A DNA stretch of 64,000 nucleotides from an uncultured Lachnospiraceae bacterium (GTDB lineage: Bacteria; Bacillota; Clostridia; Lachnospirales; Lachnospiraceae). Shown in pieces: positions 16,681-25,290 of this stretch (its first letter is position 1; each line of letters opens with the position of its first letter). Location: NCBI GenBank assembly GCA_910584945.1, contig CAJUDY010000013.1, positions 11,380 to 75,379 on the forward strand. Direction: 5' to 3'. A model generated the notes under the pieces. The model made no database searches. It was not told the origin of the DNA and was given only the letters and a program-made list of their open reading frames with translations. Position numbers and translations under genes: made by a program.

Positions 16681-17382
16681 ATGCTGGAAGAACTGAAACA
16701 GAAAGTATTTGAAGCCAACATGCTGCTTCCGAAGTATGGCCTTGTGACCTTCACCTGGGGGAATGTGAGCGCCATCGACCGGGAGAGCGGACTCTTTATC
16801 ATCAAGCCCAGCGGTGTGGACTATGAGACCATGAAAGCGGACGATATGGTGGTGGTGGACCTGGAAGGCAAAGTGGTGGAAGGACACTATAAGCCCTCCT
16901 CCGACACACCGACCCATCTGGAACTCTACAAAGCATTTCCGGAGATCGGCGGCATCGTGCACACCCACTCTTCCTACGCCACCAGCTGGGCGCAGGCGGG
17001 AAGAGGGATTCCCTGCTACGGGACGACCCATGCGGATTATATGTACGGGGAGATTCCCTGTGTCCGCTGTCTGACCAAGGAGGAGATCGAGGGCGCTTAC
17101 GAGGAGAACACGGGACACCTGATCGTGAACGCGTTCAAGGCGATGGACCGGGAAGTGATGGCGGTACCGGCAGTGCTCTGCAAGAATCACGGCCCCTTCG
17201 CATGGGGCAAAGACGCCCACGACGCGGTGCACAACGCGGTGGTACTGGAAGAGGTGGCCAAGATGGCGTACCGCGCGGAGACCATCAACCCGAGGATTCA
17301 GCCGGCGCCCCAGGAGCTGCAGGATAAGCATTACTTTCGGAAACACGGAGCCAATGCTTACTATGGACAGGATACAAAATAA
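16681..17382 (+). CDS. araD: L-ribulose-5-phosphate 4-epimerase
   Basis: This class II aldolase-fold enzyme of 233 residues has the expected motifs: FTWGNVSAIDRE near residue 22, KPSGVDYE, SSDTPTHLELYKAF, HTHSSYATSWAQAGR with metal-binding histidines, and KNHGPFAWG. It makes D-xylulose-5-phosphate from L-ribulose-5-phosphate, feeding the pentose phosphate pathway. The ATG at 16681 is chosen because GAAAGGAG lies about ten bases upstream and the length then equals the usual 231-234; an upstream ATG at 16636 overlaps araA. Besides arabinose, it can serve the ascorbate route through UlaE (1620-2465). Confidence 0.96.
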   Translation: MLEELKQKVFEANMLLPKYGLVTFTWGNVSAIDRESGLFIIKPSGVDYETMKADDMVVVDLEGKVVEGHYKPSSDTPTHLELYKAFPEIGGIVHTHSSYATSWAQAGRGIPCYGTTHADYMYGEIPCVRCLTKEEIEGAYEENTGHLIVNAFKAMDREVMAVPAVLCKNHGPFAWGKDAHDAVHNAVVLEEVAKMAYRAETINPRIQPAPQELQDKHYFRKHGANAYYGQDTK

Positions 17383-17407
17383 AGGATTGACTTTACAAGG
17401 AGTTAAG

Positions 17408-17442
17408 AAGGACTGCCGGGTTTTGCGGCGGTCCTTCATTTT
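17408..17442 (+). terminator. Terminator of the arabinose operon
   Basis: AAGGACTGCCG pairs over 11 bp with CGGCGGTCCTT around GGTTTTG, followed by a T-rich tail. Confidence 0.88.
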
Positions 17443-17466
17443 TCTGTACATTTTCTGAAAAAACAG

Positions 17467-17495
17467 TTGTTTTCTCGCTCCATTGCAAGTATAAT
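17467..17495 (+). promoter_or_regulatory. Promoter of the aspartokinase gene
   Basis: TTGTTT, a 17-base spacer and TATAAT lie 35 bases before the start codon. The short leader leaves no room for a lysine riboswitch. Confidence 0.65.
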
Positions 17496-17529
17496 CTGAA
17501 ATAGATTTTATAAACGAGGAGATAAAGTG

Positions 17530-18849
17530 ATGAAGAAAGTGGTCAAGTTTGGGGGAAGTTCTCTGGCAAGCGCCCAGCAGTTTATAAAAGTCGGAAAGAT
17601 CATTCTTGCAGACGAGAGCCGCTGCTATGTGGTCCCGTCGGCTCCGGGCAAACGGTTTGACGGAGACACCAAAGTGACGGATATGCTGTACCAGTGCTAC
17701 TATTCGGCTGCCAACGGAGAAGATTACAGCGGGATGTTAAAGCAGATCAAAGCGCGGTACAATGAGATCATCGGCGGACTGAATTTGAAGCTTTCTCTGG
17801 ATGAGGAGTTTGAAGTCATTGCTGAGAATTTTGCAAATAAGGCGGGAAGCGACTATGCGGCTTCCAGGGGAGAGTATCTGAACGGCATCATCATGGCTGC
17901 TTACATCGGCTATCCTTTTGTCGATGCGGCGGAGGTGATCCGCTTTGCAGAGGACGGCAGTTTTGATTCGGACCAGACCGATCAGATCCTGGGGAAACGT
18001 CTGGAAGGGATGCCAAAGGCTGTGATTCCGGGATTTTACGGGGCATATGAAGACGGGAAGATTAAGACTTTTTCCAGAGGCGGTTCCGATATCACCGGCT
18101 CTATCGTAGCCAGGGCGGCAAAAGCGGACCTGTATGAGAACTGGACCGACGTGTCCGGTTTTCTGGTCACAGATCCCAGGCTGATCGACGATCCGGAGAT
18201 TATCGACACCATCACCTATCGGGAGCTTCGGGAGCTGTCTTATATGGGGGCTACTGTGCTCCATGAAGACGCCATCTTCCCGGTGCGGAAAGCCGGTATT
18301 CCTATCAACATCCGCAATACCAACCGGCCAAAAGACAACGGCACCATGATCGTGTCCAGCACCTGCCATAAGCCGCGCTTCACGATCACCGGAATTGCCG
18401 GTAAAAAGGGGTTTGTGACCGTCAACATCGAGAAAGATATGATGAACTCCGAGATCGGGTTCGGCCGCAAAGTACTAGAAGAGTTTGAGAAGCAGGGAAT
18501 TTCTTTCGAACACATCCCGTCAGGCATCGATACCATGAGCATTGTGGTTCATCAGGAGGAGTTCGAAGAGCATGAGCAGAAGGTGCTTGCGGGGATACAA
18601 AGAGCGGTGAATCCCGACTATCTGGAGGTAGAAGGGGATCTGGCGCTGATCGCCGTGGTAGGAAGGGCTATGCGGGCGAACCGCGGGACAGCCGGGAGGA
18701 TCTTCTCTGCGCTGGCCCATGCCAACATCAATGTGAAAATGATCGATCAGGGTTCCAGTGAGTGGAATATCATCGTCGGCGTCCGGAATGAGGATTTTGA
18801 GCGGGCGATCCGGGCAATCTATGATATCTTTATCAGCACCCAGCTTTAG
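17530..18849 (+). CDS. lysC: Aspartokinase
   Basis: The 439-residue protein has the amino-acid-kinase fold with KFGGSSLAS at residues 5-13, SRGGSDITG and the aspartate-binding region, then two C-terminal ACT domains (GKKGFVTVNIEKDMM and ALIAVVGRAMRANRGTAGRIFSAL). It phosphorylates aspartate, the first step toward lysine, threonine and methionine, and the ACT domains imply amino-acid feedback. ATG at 17530 is preferred to the GTG at 17527 because of its spacing from GAGGAG. It is monocistronic, between its own promoter and terminator. Confidence 0.95.
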   Translation: MKKVVKFGGSSLASAQQFIKVGKIILADESRCYVVPSAPGKRFDGDTKVTDMLYQCYYSAANGEDYSGMLKQIKARYNEIIGGLNLKLSLDEEFEVIAENFANKAGSDYAASRGEYLNGIIMAAYIGYPFVDAAEVIRFAEDGSFDSDQTDQILGKRLEGMPKAVIPGFYGAYEDGKIKTFSRGGSDITGSIVARAAKADLYENWTDVSGFLVTDPRLIDDPEIIDTITYRELRELSYMGATVLHEDAIFPVRKAGIPINIRNTNRPKDNGTMIVSSTCHKPRFTITGIAGKKGFVTVNIEKDMMNSEIGFGRKVLEEFEKQGISFEHIPSGIDTMSIVVHQEEFEEHEQKVLAGIQRAVNPDYLEVEGDLALIAVVGRAMRANRGTAGRIFSALAHANINVKMIDQGSSEWNIIVGVRNEDFERAIRAIYDIFISTQL

Positions 18850-18859
18850 CAGAAATAAG

Positions 18860-18898
18860 GCTCCTGCACTCTGAAAAGGGCGCGGCAGGAGCTTTTTT
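18860..18898 (+). terminator. Terminator of aspartokinase
   Basis: GCTCCTGC pairs with GCAGGAGC around a 17-base loop, followed by six T. Confidence 0.9.
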
Positions 18899-19084
18899 CC
18901 ATTTCTGCCATTTATCTGAAGAATCCTTAAAATTTTATGAATTTCTGCTGTTTGGATAAAATCTGTGTTATACTGCCAAAGTACATAAGACGTAACTGTG
19001 AAGGTACAGAACAGTTACCATAAGATGATGAAAGAAGTATCGCGTCTGTCCGGCCCGGGCAGAACTTTGGTGAGAGGTGAGAAG

Positions 19085-20023
19085 ATGGTAACACGGGAAG
19101 AATTTTATGTTGGCTCTTCCGACGGCATTCATATGATCCATGGATACCGCTGGTATGATCCCGGAAAAAAGGTGAAAGGCATCCTGCAGATCGTGCATGG
19201 GATGCTGGAATATATCGAGCGTTATGAAGAACTGGCGGACCGCATGGCAGCGGAGGGATATTTTGTGATCGGGCACGATCATCTGGGTCACGGAGACTCG
19301 GTGAAGTCACCGGAAGAACTGGGCTATGTGGGAAAGCATGGAGCGGTGCTCTGGCTTCGGGATATCGAGCTGATCCGGAAGATGGCGGTGTCCTACGCGC
19401 CCAAGGTTCCCTGTATCCTCCTGGGACACAGCATGGGATCCTATCTGGTCAGACGTTATCTGATCTATCACGGCAATAAGGTGGACGCGGCCGTGCTTAT
19501 GGGGATTGGACATCAACCGGCGATGGCGGTGAAGGCGGGACTTCTGGTCACCTATGTGTCGATGATGCAAAAGGGTGCAAAGGGGCACAGCCCCATACTG
19601 AATCAGATGACCTGCACCGGCTTTGCCAAACGTTATCCGGATAACGCCAACACCGGGAGCTGGATGAGCCGTGATCCGCAGGTGCTGAACGACGCCCTTC
19701 AGGATGAGAAAAGGAATTTTTCTTTTTCGCTGAATGCTTTTGAGGCGCTTTTTCGAACTGTGGAAGAAGTGGTGGACCCCAAGAGAGCGGCCAGGATGCC
19801 CAAAGACCTGCCGCTCCTGATTCTTGCGGGAGACGAGGACCCGGTGGGAGAGAAGGGCAGAGGTGTACGCAGATTCCGTGCCATGCTGGATCGGATCGGA
19901 ATGAAAGAGGTTACCTTAAGACTGTATCCAGGGAACCGGCATGAATTGATCCACGATCTGGATAAAGAGCAGGTATTTACAGATCTTCGGAAATGGTGCG
20001 ATGCCATTACGGCAGGGAAATAA
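19085..20023 (+). CDS. Alpha/beta hydrolase (serine aminopeptidase S33 / monoacylglycerol-lipase-like)
   Basis: The protein is about 312 residues from the ATG at 19085, which has an AGAGGTGAG ribosome binding site. The nucleophile elbow is GHSMGS with Ser116; the cap region and DEDPVGEKGRG (catalytic Asp region) and NRHELIHD (catalytic His region) follow in the expected order. HDHLGHGDS near residue 64 fits the Hydrolase_4 lysophospholipase group. It probably hydrolyses lipid or ester substrates in the cytoplasm; no signal peptide is seen. The following DUF1002 gene is joined to it by a leader repeat, so the two may be cotranscribed. Confidence 0.85.
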   Translation: MVTREEFYVGSSDGIHMIHGYRWYDPGKKVKGILQIVHGMLEYIERYEELADRMAAEGYFVIGHDHLGHGDSVKSPEELGYVGKHGAVLWLRDIELIRKMAVSYAPKVPCILLGHSMGSYLVRRYLIYHGNKVDAAVLMGIGHQPAMAVKAGLLVTYVSMMQKGAKGHSPILNQMTCTGFAKRYPDNANTGSWMSRDPQVLNDALQDEKRNFSFSLNAFEALFRTVEEVVDPKRAARMPKDLPLLILAGDEDPVGEKGRGVRRFRAMLDRIGMKEVTLRLYPGNRHELIHDLDKEQVFTDLRKWCDAITAGK

Positions 20024-20066
20024 AAAACAGCATCTGAGCGGCAGATGCGGAACTTCAATAGGAGGT
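20023..20066 (+). repeat. Dispersed 5'-leader hairpin repeat, copy C (shortest form)
   Basis: AAAAAACAGCATCTG, a 4-base loop (AGCG) and GCAGATGCGGAACTT, followed by CAATAGGAGG, the ribosome binding site of the next gene. It begins at the stop codon of the hydrolase. Only the terminal arms are kept; the interior found in copies D, E and F is absent. Confidence 0.85.
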
Positions 20067-20071
20067 GTAAA

Positions 20072-20947
20072 ATGAAAAAGTGCATTTCTTTGATATTAAT
20101 GACGGCGATGCTGGTATGCCTTTCATTCCCGGCATGGGCGGCGGAAGGCGCGGTTCTGGCTCTGGGAGCCGACTTAAGCGAGGCCCAGAAGGCAGCGGTG
20201 CTGGCGGAGATGGGGATCACGAGCGAGCAGGCGGCGTCCTATCAGACCATCTATATTACCAATGACATGGAACATCAGTATCTGGATGAATCCCTGGGCG
20301 CTTCGGTCGTGGGAACCCATTCCCTCTCTTCGGTACTGCTGATTCCACAGGAGAGCGGTTCCGGACTCAGCGTGGAAACGCACAATATCAATTACTGTAC
20401 CATCGCCATGTATCGGAATGCGCTTCTGACCGCGGGCGTCCAGGACGCCAGGGTGATCGTGGCGGCGCCCAGTTCCATCAGCGGGACGGCGGCGCTCGTT
20501 GGCGCGCTGAAAGCCTATGAAGCCTACAGTGGAGAGACGGTCAGCAGCGACGCGTTCTCTGTGGCCACCGACGAACTGGTGCTCACGGGAGAATTGATGG
20601 ACCAGCTTGACTCGGAGCAGATCTCGGATCTGATCGCCTATCTGAAACAGCAGATTGCGGAAAAAGGGCTGGATGACCCGGACAAGCTGTCAGAACTGGT
20701 AAGACAGGCTTCTGCGGAGATGGAGCTGAATCTGACGGACCAGCAGGTGAGTCAGATCGTGGATCTTTTGCTGAAACTGAACAATCTGGATATTGACGCC
20801 GATCAGCTGGTGAGTCAGGCGAAAGAACTGTATGACAAGCTGGACTCCCTGGGCATCGATCTGGATAAGGAGAAAGTGGGGAACTTTATCACCCGATTTG
20901 TGTCCTCCATATGGGATCTGATTCAGAATTTTATGGCTCAGAATTAG
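20072..20947 (+). CDS. Secreted DUF1002 family protein
   Basis: The 291-residue protein begins with a signal peptide (MKKCISLILMTAMLVCLSFPAWA, cleavage after AWA) and is then exported. The mature part matches DUF1002: a YxTIYITNDMEHQYLD segment, THSLSSVLL, and AGVQDARVIVAAPSSISGTAALVGALKAYE. The C-terminal third is helical and repeats LTDQQVSQIVDLLLKLNNL-like units. Function is unknown; the family is common in spore-forming Firmicutes. The ATG at 20072 follows AGGAGGTG supplied by the leader repeat. Its stop overlaps by 4 bases the end of the convergent small gene at 20944-21210. Confidence 0.85.
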   Translation: MKKCISLILMTAMLVCLSFPAWAAEGAVLALGADLSEAQKAAVLAEMGITSEQAASYQTIYITNDMEHQYLDESLGASVVGTHSLSSVLLIPQESGSGLSVETHNINYCTIAMYRNALLTAGVQDARVIVAAPSSISGTAALVGALKAYEAYSGETVSSDAFSVATDELVLTGELMDQLDSEQISDLIAYLKQQIAEKGLDDPDKLSELVRQASAEMELNLTDQQVSQIVDLLLKLNNLDIDADQLVSQAKELYDKLDSLGIDLDKEKVGNFITRFVSSIWDLIQNFMAQN

Positions 20948-21210
20948 TCCTCTTCGATGACATGAAAATCCAGATAATCAAAGTCGATCTCGTCCACAAA
21001 GCTGTCCTGACGGAAGCAGGTTCTGGCGTGACGCTTGAATTCCCGGATGTTGGCGTCAAGCCAGATGGGCTTACTTAAGTCGAAAGCGCGGCAGATCTCA
21101 TCCAGCGCATAAAACACTTTGTGGGTGCGGGTATCCTCCGTATCATTGCAGACGGTGATATCCTGGATTAACCGGTTGTTTTTGTATAATTTACCCCATA
21201 TACGGAACAT
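20944..21210 (-). CDS. Small conserved-looking soluble protein, unknown
   Basis: From the ATG at 21210 the product has 88 residues; AGGAGG sits just upstream and decides this start against a longer frame. It is soluble and charged, with RLIQDITVCNDTEDTRTHKVFYALDEICRAFDL and an acidic end (DFDYLDFHVIEED is the tail region). I recognise no named domain. It is convergent with the DUF1002 gene and divergent from the TtcA-like gene. Confidence 0.65.
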   Translation of the reverse strand: MFRIWGKLYKNNRLIQDITVCNDTEDTRTHKVFYALDEICRAFDLSKPIWLDANIREFKRHARTCFRQDSFVDEIDFDYLDFHVIEED

Positions 21211-21292
21211 GGAAGGCCTCCTGATCATTTGATGATTATACAGTATATCGGCTTTCCGGCAAAAAGTAAAGGGTGAAGATGAGGGTGGAATT

Positions 21293-22126
21293 TTGGAACG
21301 ACAAAAAGAAATAGAGAGAAGCATTATCAAAAGATACCGGAAGACCATCTGGCGGCCGTTTATACGGGGCATCCAGGACTATGATCTGATTCAGGAGGGG
21401 GACCGGATCGCGGTCTGTATCTCCGGCGGAAAAGATTCTATGCTGATGGCAAAGCTTCTCGAGGAGCTGAAGCGGCATGGAAAATTTCCCTTTGAACTGG
21501 TCTATCTGGTGATGGACCCGGGGTATCATCCGGCGAACCGGAAGCGGATCGAAGACAACGCGGCGCTTCTGGGCGTGCCGATCACTACTTTTAAGTCGGA
21601 TATCTTTGATGTGGTGGTGGATATCAAGGAGAATCCCTGTTACCTCTGCGCACGGATGCGCAGAGGCTTTCTCTATGCCCACGCAAAAGAACAGGGCTGC
21701 AATAAGATTGCCCTGGGGCATCACTTTGACGATGTGATCGAGACGATTCTCATGGGCATGCTGTACGGCGGGCAGGTGCAGACCATGATGCCCAAGCTGC
21801 ACAGCACGAATTTTGAGGGGATGGAGCTGATCCGTCCCATGTATCTGGTTCACGAGGAAGCAATTCTGGACTGGGTGCGGTATCATGATCTGCATTTTCT
21901 TCAGTGCGCCTGCCGCTTCACCGAGCAGTATGAGGTGGACGAACACGGAGCGAACAATTCCAAGCGCCAGGAGATGAAGGAGCTGATCGCCCGGTTCCGG
22001 AAGATCAGCCCGCTGATCGAGAAGAATATCTTCCGAAGTGTGGAAAACGTCAATCTGAATACGATCATCAGCTATCAAAAAGGCGAGGAACACCATCATT
22101 TTCTTGATGATTATAATAATAGATAA
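21293..22126 (+). CDS. PP-loop ATPase, TtcA-like (tRNA thiolation family)
   Basis: The 277-residue protein starts at TTG 21293 after GGGTGG. It carries the PP-loop SGGKDS at residues 44-49, a CxxC (PCYLCARMRR) in the middle and GHHFDDVIETILMGMLYGG, then CAC and EQYEVDEHG near the C-terminus. This is the pattern of TtcA/TilS-family enzymes that adenylate a tRNA base and often insert sulfur through conserved cysteines and an Fe-S cluster. The exact tRNA target is not certain. It stands alone, upstream of the alarmone synthetase. Confidence 0.82.
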   Translation: MERQKEIERSIIKRYRKTIWRPFIRGIQDYDLIQEGDRIAVCISGGKDSMLMAKLLEELKRHGKFPFELVYLVMDPGYHPANRKRIEDNAALLGVPITTFKSDIFDVVVDIKENPCYLCARMRRGFLYAHAKEQGCNKIALGHHFDDVIETILMGMLYGGQVQTMMPKLHSTNFEGMELIRPMYLVHEEAILDWVRYHDLHFLQCACRFTEQYEVDEHGANNSKRQEMKELIARFRKISPLIEKNIFRSVENVNLNTIISYQKGEEHHHFLDDYNNR

Positions 22127-22245
22127 GTACAGCTTATAAGTATGCAGAAACCGACAAAATATTTCATGAATCACTGGTTTTTTTTAACAGAATATGCGTG
22201 ATTTCCATGTTATAATGGGAGAAGATAGAGGAGTGTAAGGAAATT

Positions 22246-22899
22246 ATGGCAGTAGAAATGACGATTCAGGAGTATGTTCGGGAGCGTTCGGAGAAGGACA
22301 GCTTTGAGACAGCGATGTTCATCTATGAATCGGCTTTGATCCAGGTGGCCAGCCGGATCGAGGTGCTGAACAATGAGCTGAGTCACGTATATCAGTATAA
22401 CCCGATTGAATATGTGAAGACCCGGCTGAAGACTCCGGAAAGCATTATGAAAAAGCTTCGGAAAAACGGCCGCAATATCAGCATTGATGATATGGTGGAA
22501 TATGTAAATGACATTGCAGGGATACGTATCACCTGCTCCTTCTTTTCAGAGGTGTATTTTCTGGCGGATATGCTGGCAAGGCAGGATAATCTGTCGGTGC
22601 TCAACATCAAGGACTACATCGGCCATCCAAAGGAGAGCGGTTACAAAAGCTATCATATGCTGCTGTCCATCCAGGTGGCGCTGGCGGACGCGGTGATCCC
22701 CACCAAAGTGGAGGTTCAGATCCGCACCATGGCCATGGACTTCTGGGCAAGTCTGGAGCATAAGATTTATTATAAGTACGAAGGGAATGCGCCGGGATAT
22801 TTTGCCAGGGAATTACAGGAATGCGCGTCCATCATATCCAGGCTGGACGCTAAGATGATGTCGCTCAATGAGGCCATGAGACGGATTGACGGCGAATAG
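22246..22899 (+). CDS. relQ: Small alarmone synthetase, RelQ/YjbM type (GTP pyrophosphokinase)
   Basis: The 217-residue protein contains only a RelA/SpoT synthetase domain, with no hydrolase, TGS or ACT domains. Motifs are RLKTPESIMKKL, DIAGIRITCSFFSEVYFLADML, HPKESGYKSYHMLL and VEVQIRTMAMDFWASLEHKI. It makes (p)ppGpp from ATP and GDP/GTP in the cytoplasm. Length matches YjbM/RelQ (about 210). An extended -10 TGTTATAAT lies at 22208-22216 and the ribosome binding site is AAGGA. Terminator-like hairpin follows at 22918. Confidence 0.93.
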   Translation: MAVEMTIQEYVRERSEKDSFETAMFIYESALIQVASRIEVLNNELSHVYQYNPIEYVKTRLKTPESIMKKLRKNGRNISIDDMVEYVNDIAGIRITCSFFSEVYFLADMLARQDNLSVLNIKDYIGHPKESGYKSYHMLLSIQVALADAVIPTKVEVQIRTMAMDFWASLEHKIYYKYEGNAPGYFARELQECASIISRLDAKMMSLNEAMRRIDGE

Positions 22900-22917
22900 C
22901 CGTATAAAATGAGGAGT

Positions 22918-22948
22918 GCCCCGGCAATACGGATGCCGGGGCTTATTA
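22918..22948 (+). terminator. Terminator of the alarmone synthetase gene
   Basis: GCCCCGGCA pairs with TGCCGGGGC around ATACGGA, with a short TTATT tail. Confidence 0.7.
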
Positions 22949-23188
22949 TGAAAAAATTTATCTATATGTCGTTGTTTGCTTTTCGATTTATCTGTAGTAT
23001 AGCAATAAAATATGTATAAAGTGTGAACAAAATATGAATTTACTGTAAAAATATACAAAAAAATAGAAAAGAAAAAATATTTATATGTGCAAAACATATA
23101 AAAGATTTTTAAGGTATCAGCAGACTGGTTGTCAAAAAAGACTGAAAGTGCTAAAATAAATGAAAAACAGCAGGAAAAGGAGCAGGAT

Positions 23189-24835
23189 ATGACGACAGAG
23201 ACAGCACCGGTATATGTGATCGGACATAAGAACCCGGATACCGATTCGATCTGTTCTGCGATCGCATATGCAGAATTAAAGAACCGCCTGAAAGGAGGCG
23301 GATACTGTGCGGCTCGGGCCGGACAGATCAATCAGGAGACCCAGTACGTACTGAACTTTTTTCAGGCCTCCGCGCCCAAATATGTGGAAGATGTGATGAC
23401 GGATGTGCGGGATATCGAGATCCGCAAGACCAAAGGGGTCTCCGGTCAGATTTCCCTGAAAAAGGCCTGGAATATGATGCGCGCCCTGGGAGTTGTGACG
23501 CTTCCCATCACCGATCATCAGAGACTGCAGGGGCTGATTACCATCGGCGATATTGCCAACGCCTACATGGACGTCTATGATAACTGCAGCCTGTCCGCGG
23601 CCCATACGCCCTATAAGAACATTCTGGAGACGCTGGACGGCGTAATGCTCAACGGGGACGAGGATGCGGTCTATGAAAAAGGAGAAGTGGTGATTGCGGC
23701 GGCGAATCCGGACGTGATGGAAGACTATATCCATGAAGGGGACATGGTCATCCTGGGCAACCGGTACGAATCTCAGCTCTGCGCCATCGAGATGAACGCG
23801 GCGTGCATCGTGGTCTGCATGGACGCCAAAGTATCCAAGACCATCCGCAAGCTGGCTCAGGAGAACCACTGTACGATTATTGTCACTCCCCACGATACTT
23901 TTACTGTGGCCAGGATGATCAACCAGAGTATGCCGATCTCTCACTTTATGAAGGAGGACAACCTGATCACCTTCAAGGTGACGGAGAAGACCGAAGACAT
24001 CAAAGGGATCATGGGACAGAAGCGCTACCGGGATTTCCCGATCCTGGATATGGAGGGGAACTATATCGGTATGATCTCCAGAAGGAATCTTCTGAATCTG
24101 CGCAAGAAGCAGGTGATTCTGGTGGATCACAATGAGGTGAGCCAGACGGTGGACGGGATTGAACACGCGGATATTCTGGAGATCATCGACCATCACCGGA
24201 TCGGGACTTTGGAGACGCTGGAGCCGGTCTACTTCCGCAATCAGCCGGTGGGCTGCACGGCGACCATCGTTTATCAGATGTATCACGAGAATCAGGTGGA
24301 AATCCCCAGGGATATCGCCGGTCTTCTGATGGCGGCGATCCTGTCGGACACCCTGATGTTCCGCTCGCCCACCTGCACGGCGGTGGATAAGGCGGCGGCG
24401 GAAGACCTCTCCCGGATCTGCGGGGTGGAGATCGAGGAATTTTCCATTGATATGTTCGGCGCGGGCAGCGATATGAGTTCCAAATCCCCGGAAGAGATCT
24501 TCAATCAGGATAAGAAGAAATTCCAGGTCAATGAGCACGAGTTCATCGTGGGTCAGATCAACAGCATGAACAGCATCGAATTGGACGAGATCAAGGAGAA
24601 GCTGATCCCCTATCTGGACGAACAGTTCGAGGCTCTGGGAGTGGAGATGTGCTTCGTGATGCTGACGAACATCGTGAAGGAGAAAACCGAGCTTCTGTGC
24701 TTCGGCGAGCATGCCAAGGAAGTTGCAAGGAACGCCTTCCAGCTCCCGGAGGATGTACAGGACATCAAACTGAAAGGACTGGTGTCAAGGAAGAAGCAGC
24801 TGATCCCGAGTATCGTGACGGTGCTGCAGCAGTAG
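23189..24835 (+). CDS. ppaC: Manganese-dependent inorganic pyrophosphatase with CBS and DRTGG domains
   Basis: The protein has 548 residues. The DHH domain begins GHKNPDTDS (residues 12-20) with the metal-binding His and Asp residues, and is interrupted after about residue 65 by a pair of CBS domains flanking a DRTGG-like segment (to about residue 305). The DHH part then resumes with IDHHRIG, followed by a DHHA2 domain (SRKKQLIPS). This is the CBS-PPase architecture known from clostridia, a family II pyrophosphatase regulated by adenine nucleotides. It hydrolyses pyrophosphate in the cytoplasm. ATG 23189 has AAAAGGAG upstream; a longer frame from 23129 is less likely. Confidence 0.93.
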   Translation: MTTETAPVYVIGHKNPDTDSICSAIAYAELKNRLKGGGYCAARAGQINQETQYVLNFFQASAPKYVEDVMTDVRDIEIRKTKGVSGQISLKKAWNMMRALGVVTLPITDHQRLQGLITIGDIANAYMDVYDNCSLSAAHTPYKNILETLDGVMLNGDEDAVYEKGEVVIAAANPDVMEDYIHEGDMVILGNRYESQLCAIEMNAACIVVCMDAKVSKTIRKLAQENHCTIIVTPHDTFTVARMINQSMPISHFMKEDNLITFKVTEKTEDIKGIMGQKRYRDFPILDMEGNYIGMISRRNLLNLRKKQVILVDHNEVSQTVDGIEHADILEIIDHHRIGTLETLEPVYFRNQPVGCTATIVYQMYHENQVEIPRDIAGLLMAAILSDTLMFRSPTCTAVDKAAAEDLSRICGVEIEEFSIDMFGAGSDMSSKSPEEIFNQDKKKFQVNEHEFIVGQINSMNSIELDEIKEKLIPYLDEQFEALGVEMCFVMLTNIVKEKTELLCFGEHAKEVARNAFQLPEDVQDIKLKGLVSRKKQLIPSIVTVLQQ

Positions 24836-24842
24836 ATAGCAA

Positions 24843-24882
24843 AGCAGTTATTGAGAATGTTTCTCAATAACCGCTTTTTTAT
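24843..24882 (+). terminator. Terminator of the pyrophosphatase gene
   Basis: AGCAGTTATTGAGAA pairs with TTCTCAATAACCGCT (one mismatch) around TGT, followed by a T-run. Confidence 0.88.
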
Positions 24883-24896
24883 TTGTAAAAAGTTAG

Positions 24897-24951
24897 TTGA
24901 CAATAACATTCTGTCTGTATATAATAAGACTGTAAATGAGATTCATTTTCA
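24897..24951 (+). promoter_or_regulatory. feo promoter with Fur box
   Basis: TTGACA (24897-24902), a 17-base spacer and TATAAT (24920-24925) are a perfect consensus promoter. Just downstream, TGAGATTCATTTTCA (24937-24951) matches the 7-1-7 Fur box TGATAATNATTATCA at 11 or 12 of 14 informative positions, and lies where a repressor would block the start of transcription. This predicts iron repression of the whole feo operon. Confidence 0.8.
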
Positions 24952-24977
24952 TTTGGTGGATACTGAGAGGAGGCTGC

Positions 24978-25193
24978 ATGATGGCGTTGGCGCTGATGAA
25001 CATAGGAGAGAAACGTACGGTGACGAAGGTCCGGGGAAAAGACGAGGTGATCCGGCACTTGCAGGATCTGGGGTTTGCCCCGGGGTCGGAAGTGCAGGTG
25101 CTCGGCGAGAACGCCGCAGGCATGATCCTTTTAGTCAAAGGAGTCCGCATTGCGCTGGACCGAGGGCTTGCCAGCAAGATTATGGTGGCATAA
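24978..25193 (+). CDS. feoA: FeoA domain protein, first copy
   Basis: The product has 71 residues (start at 24978, or 24981) after GAGGAGG, and is a single SH3-like FeoA domain: NIGEKRTVTKVRGKDEVIRHLQDLGFAPGSEVQVL, then GVRIALDRGLASKIMV. FeoA is a small cytoplasmic partner of FeoB in ferrous iron uptake. It is the first gene behind the Fur-box promoter. A second, different FeoA gene follows; the gap contains a copy of the leader repeat. Confidence 0.92.
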   Translation: MMALALMNIGEKRTVTKVRGKDEVIRHLQDLGFAPGSEVQVLGENAAGMILLVKGVRIALDRGLASKIMVA

Positions 25194-25196
25194 TTC

Positions 25197-25281
25197 ATGA
25201 AAACAGCATCTGTCCGAAAGGAGCCCCGGAAGGATTTTTACAGAACGAAGTGAGGGAAGATGCGGAACTTAAATAGAGGAG
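25197..25281 (+). repeat. Dispersed 5'-leader hairpin repeat, copy D
   Basis: GAAAACAGCATCTGTCCGAAAG opens the element (left end at about 25199), followed by a GAGCCCCGGAAGGATTTTT module and GAACGAAGTGAGGGA, and it closes AGATGCGGAACTTAAATAGAGGAGG. The left module is nearly identical to copy F at 63751-63866; the right module with TTCCAGAC, present in B, E and F, is missing. It lies 4 bases after the first feoA stop and supplies the ribosome binding site of the second feoA. Confidence 0.88.
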
Positions 25282-25290
25282 GGATATGAA

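Noticed and set aside
23276..24712. 478-codon antisense frame over the pyrophosphatase
   Set aside because: Shadow of the DHH/CBS gene; the composition is His/Asp/Val-rich with no recognisable motif.
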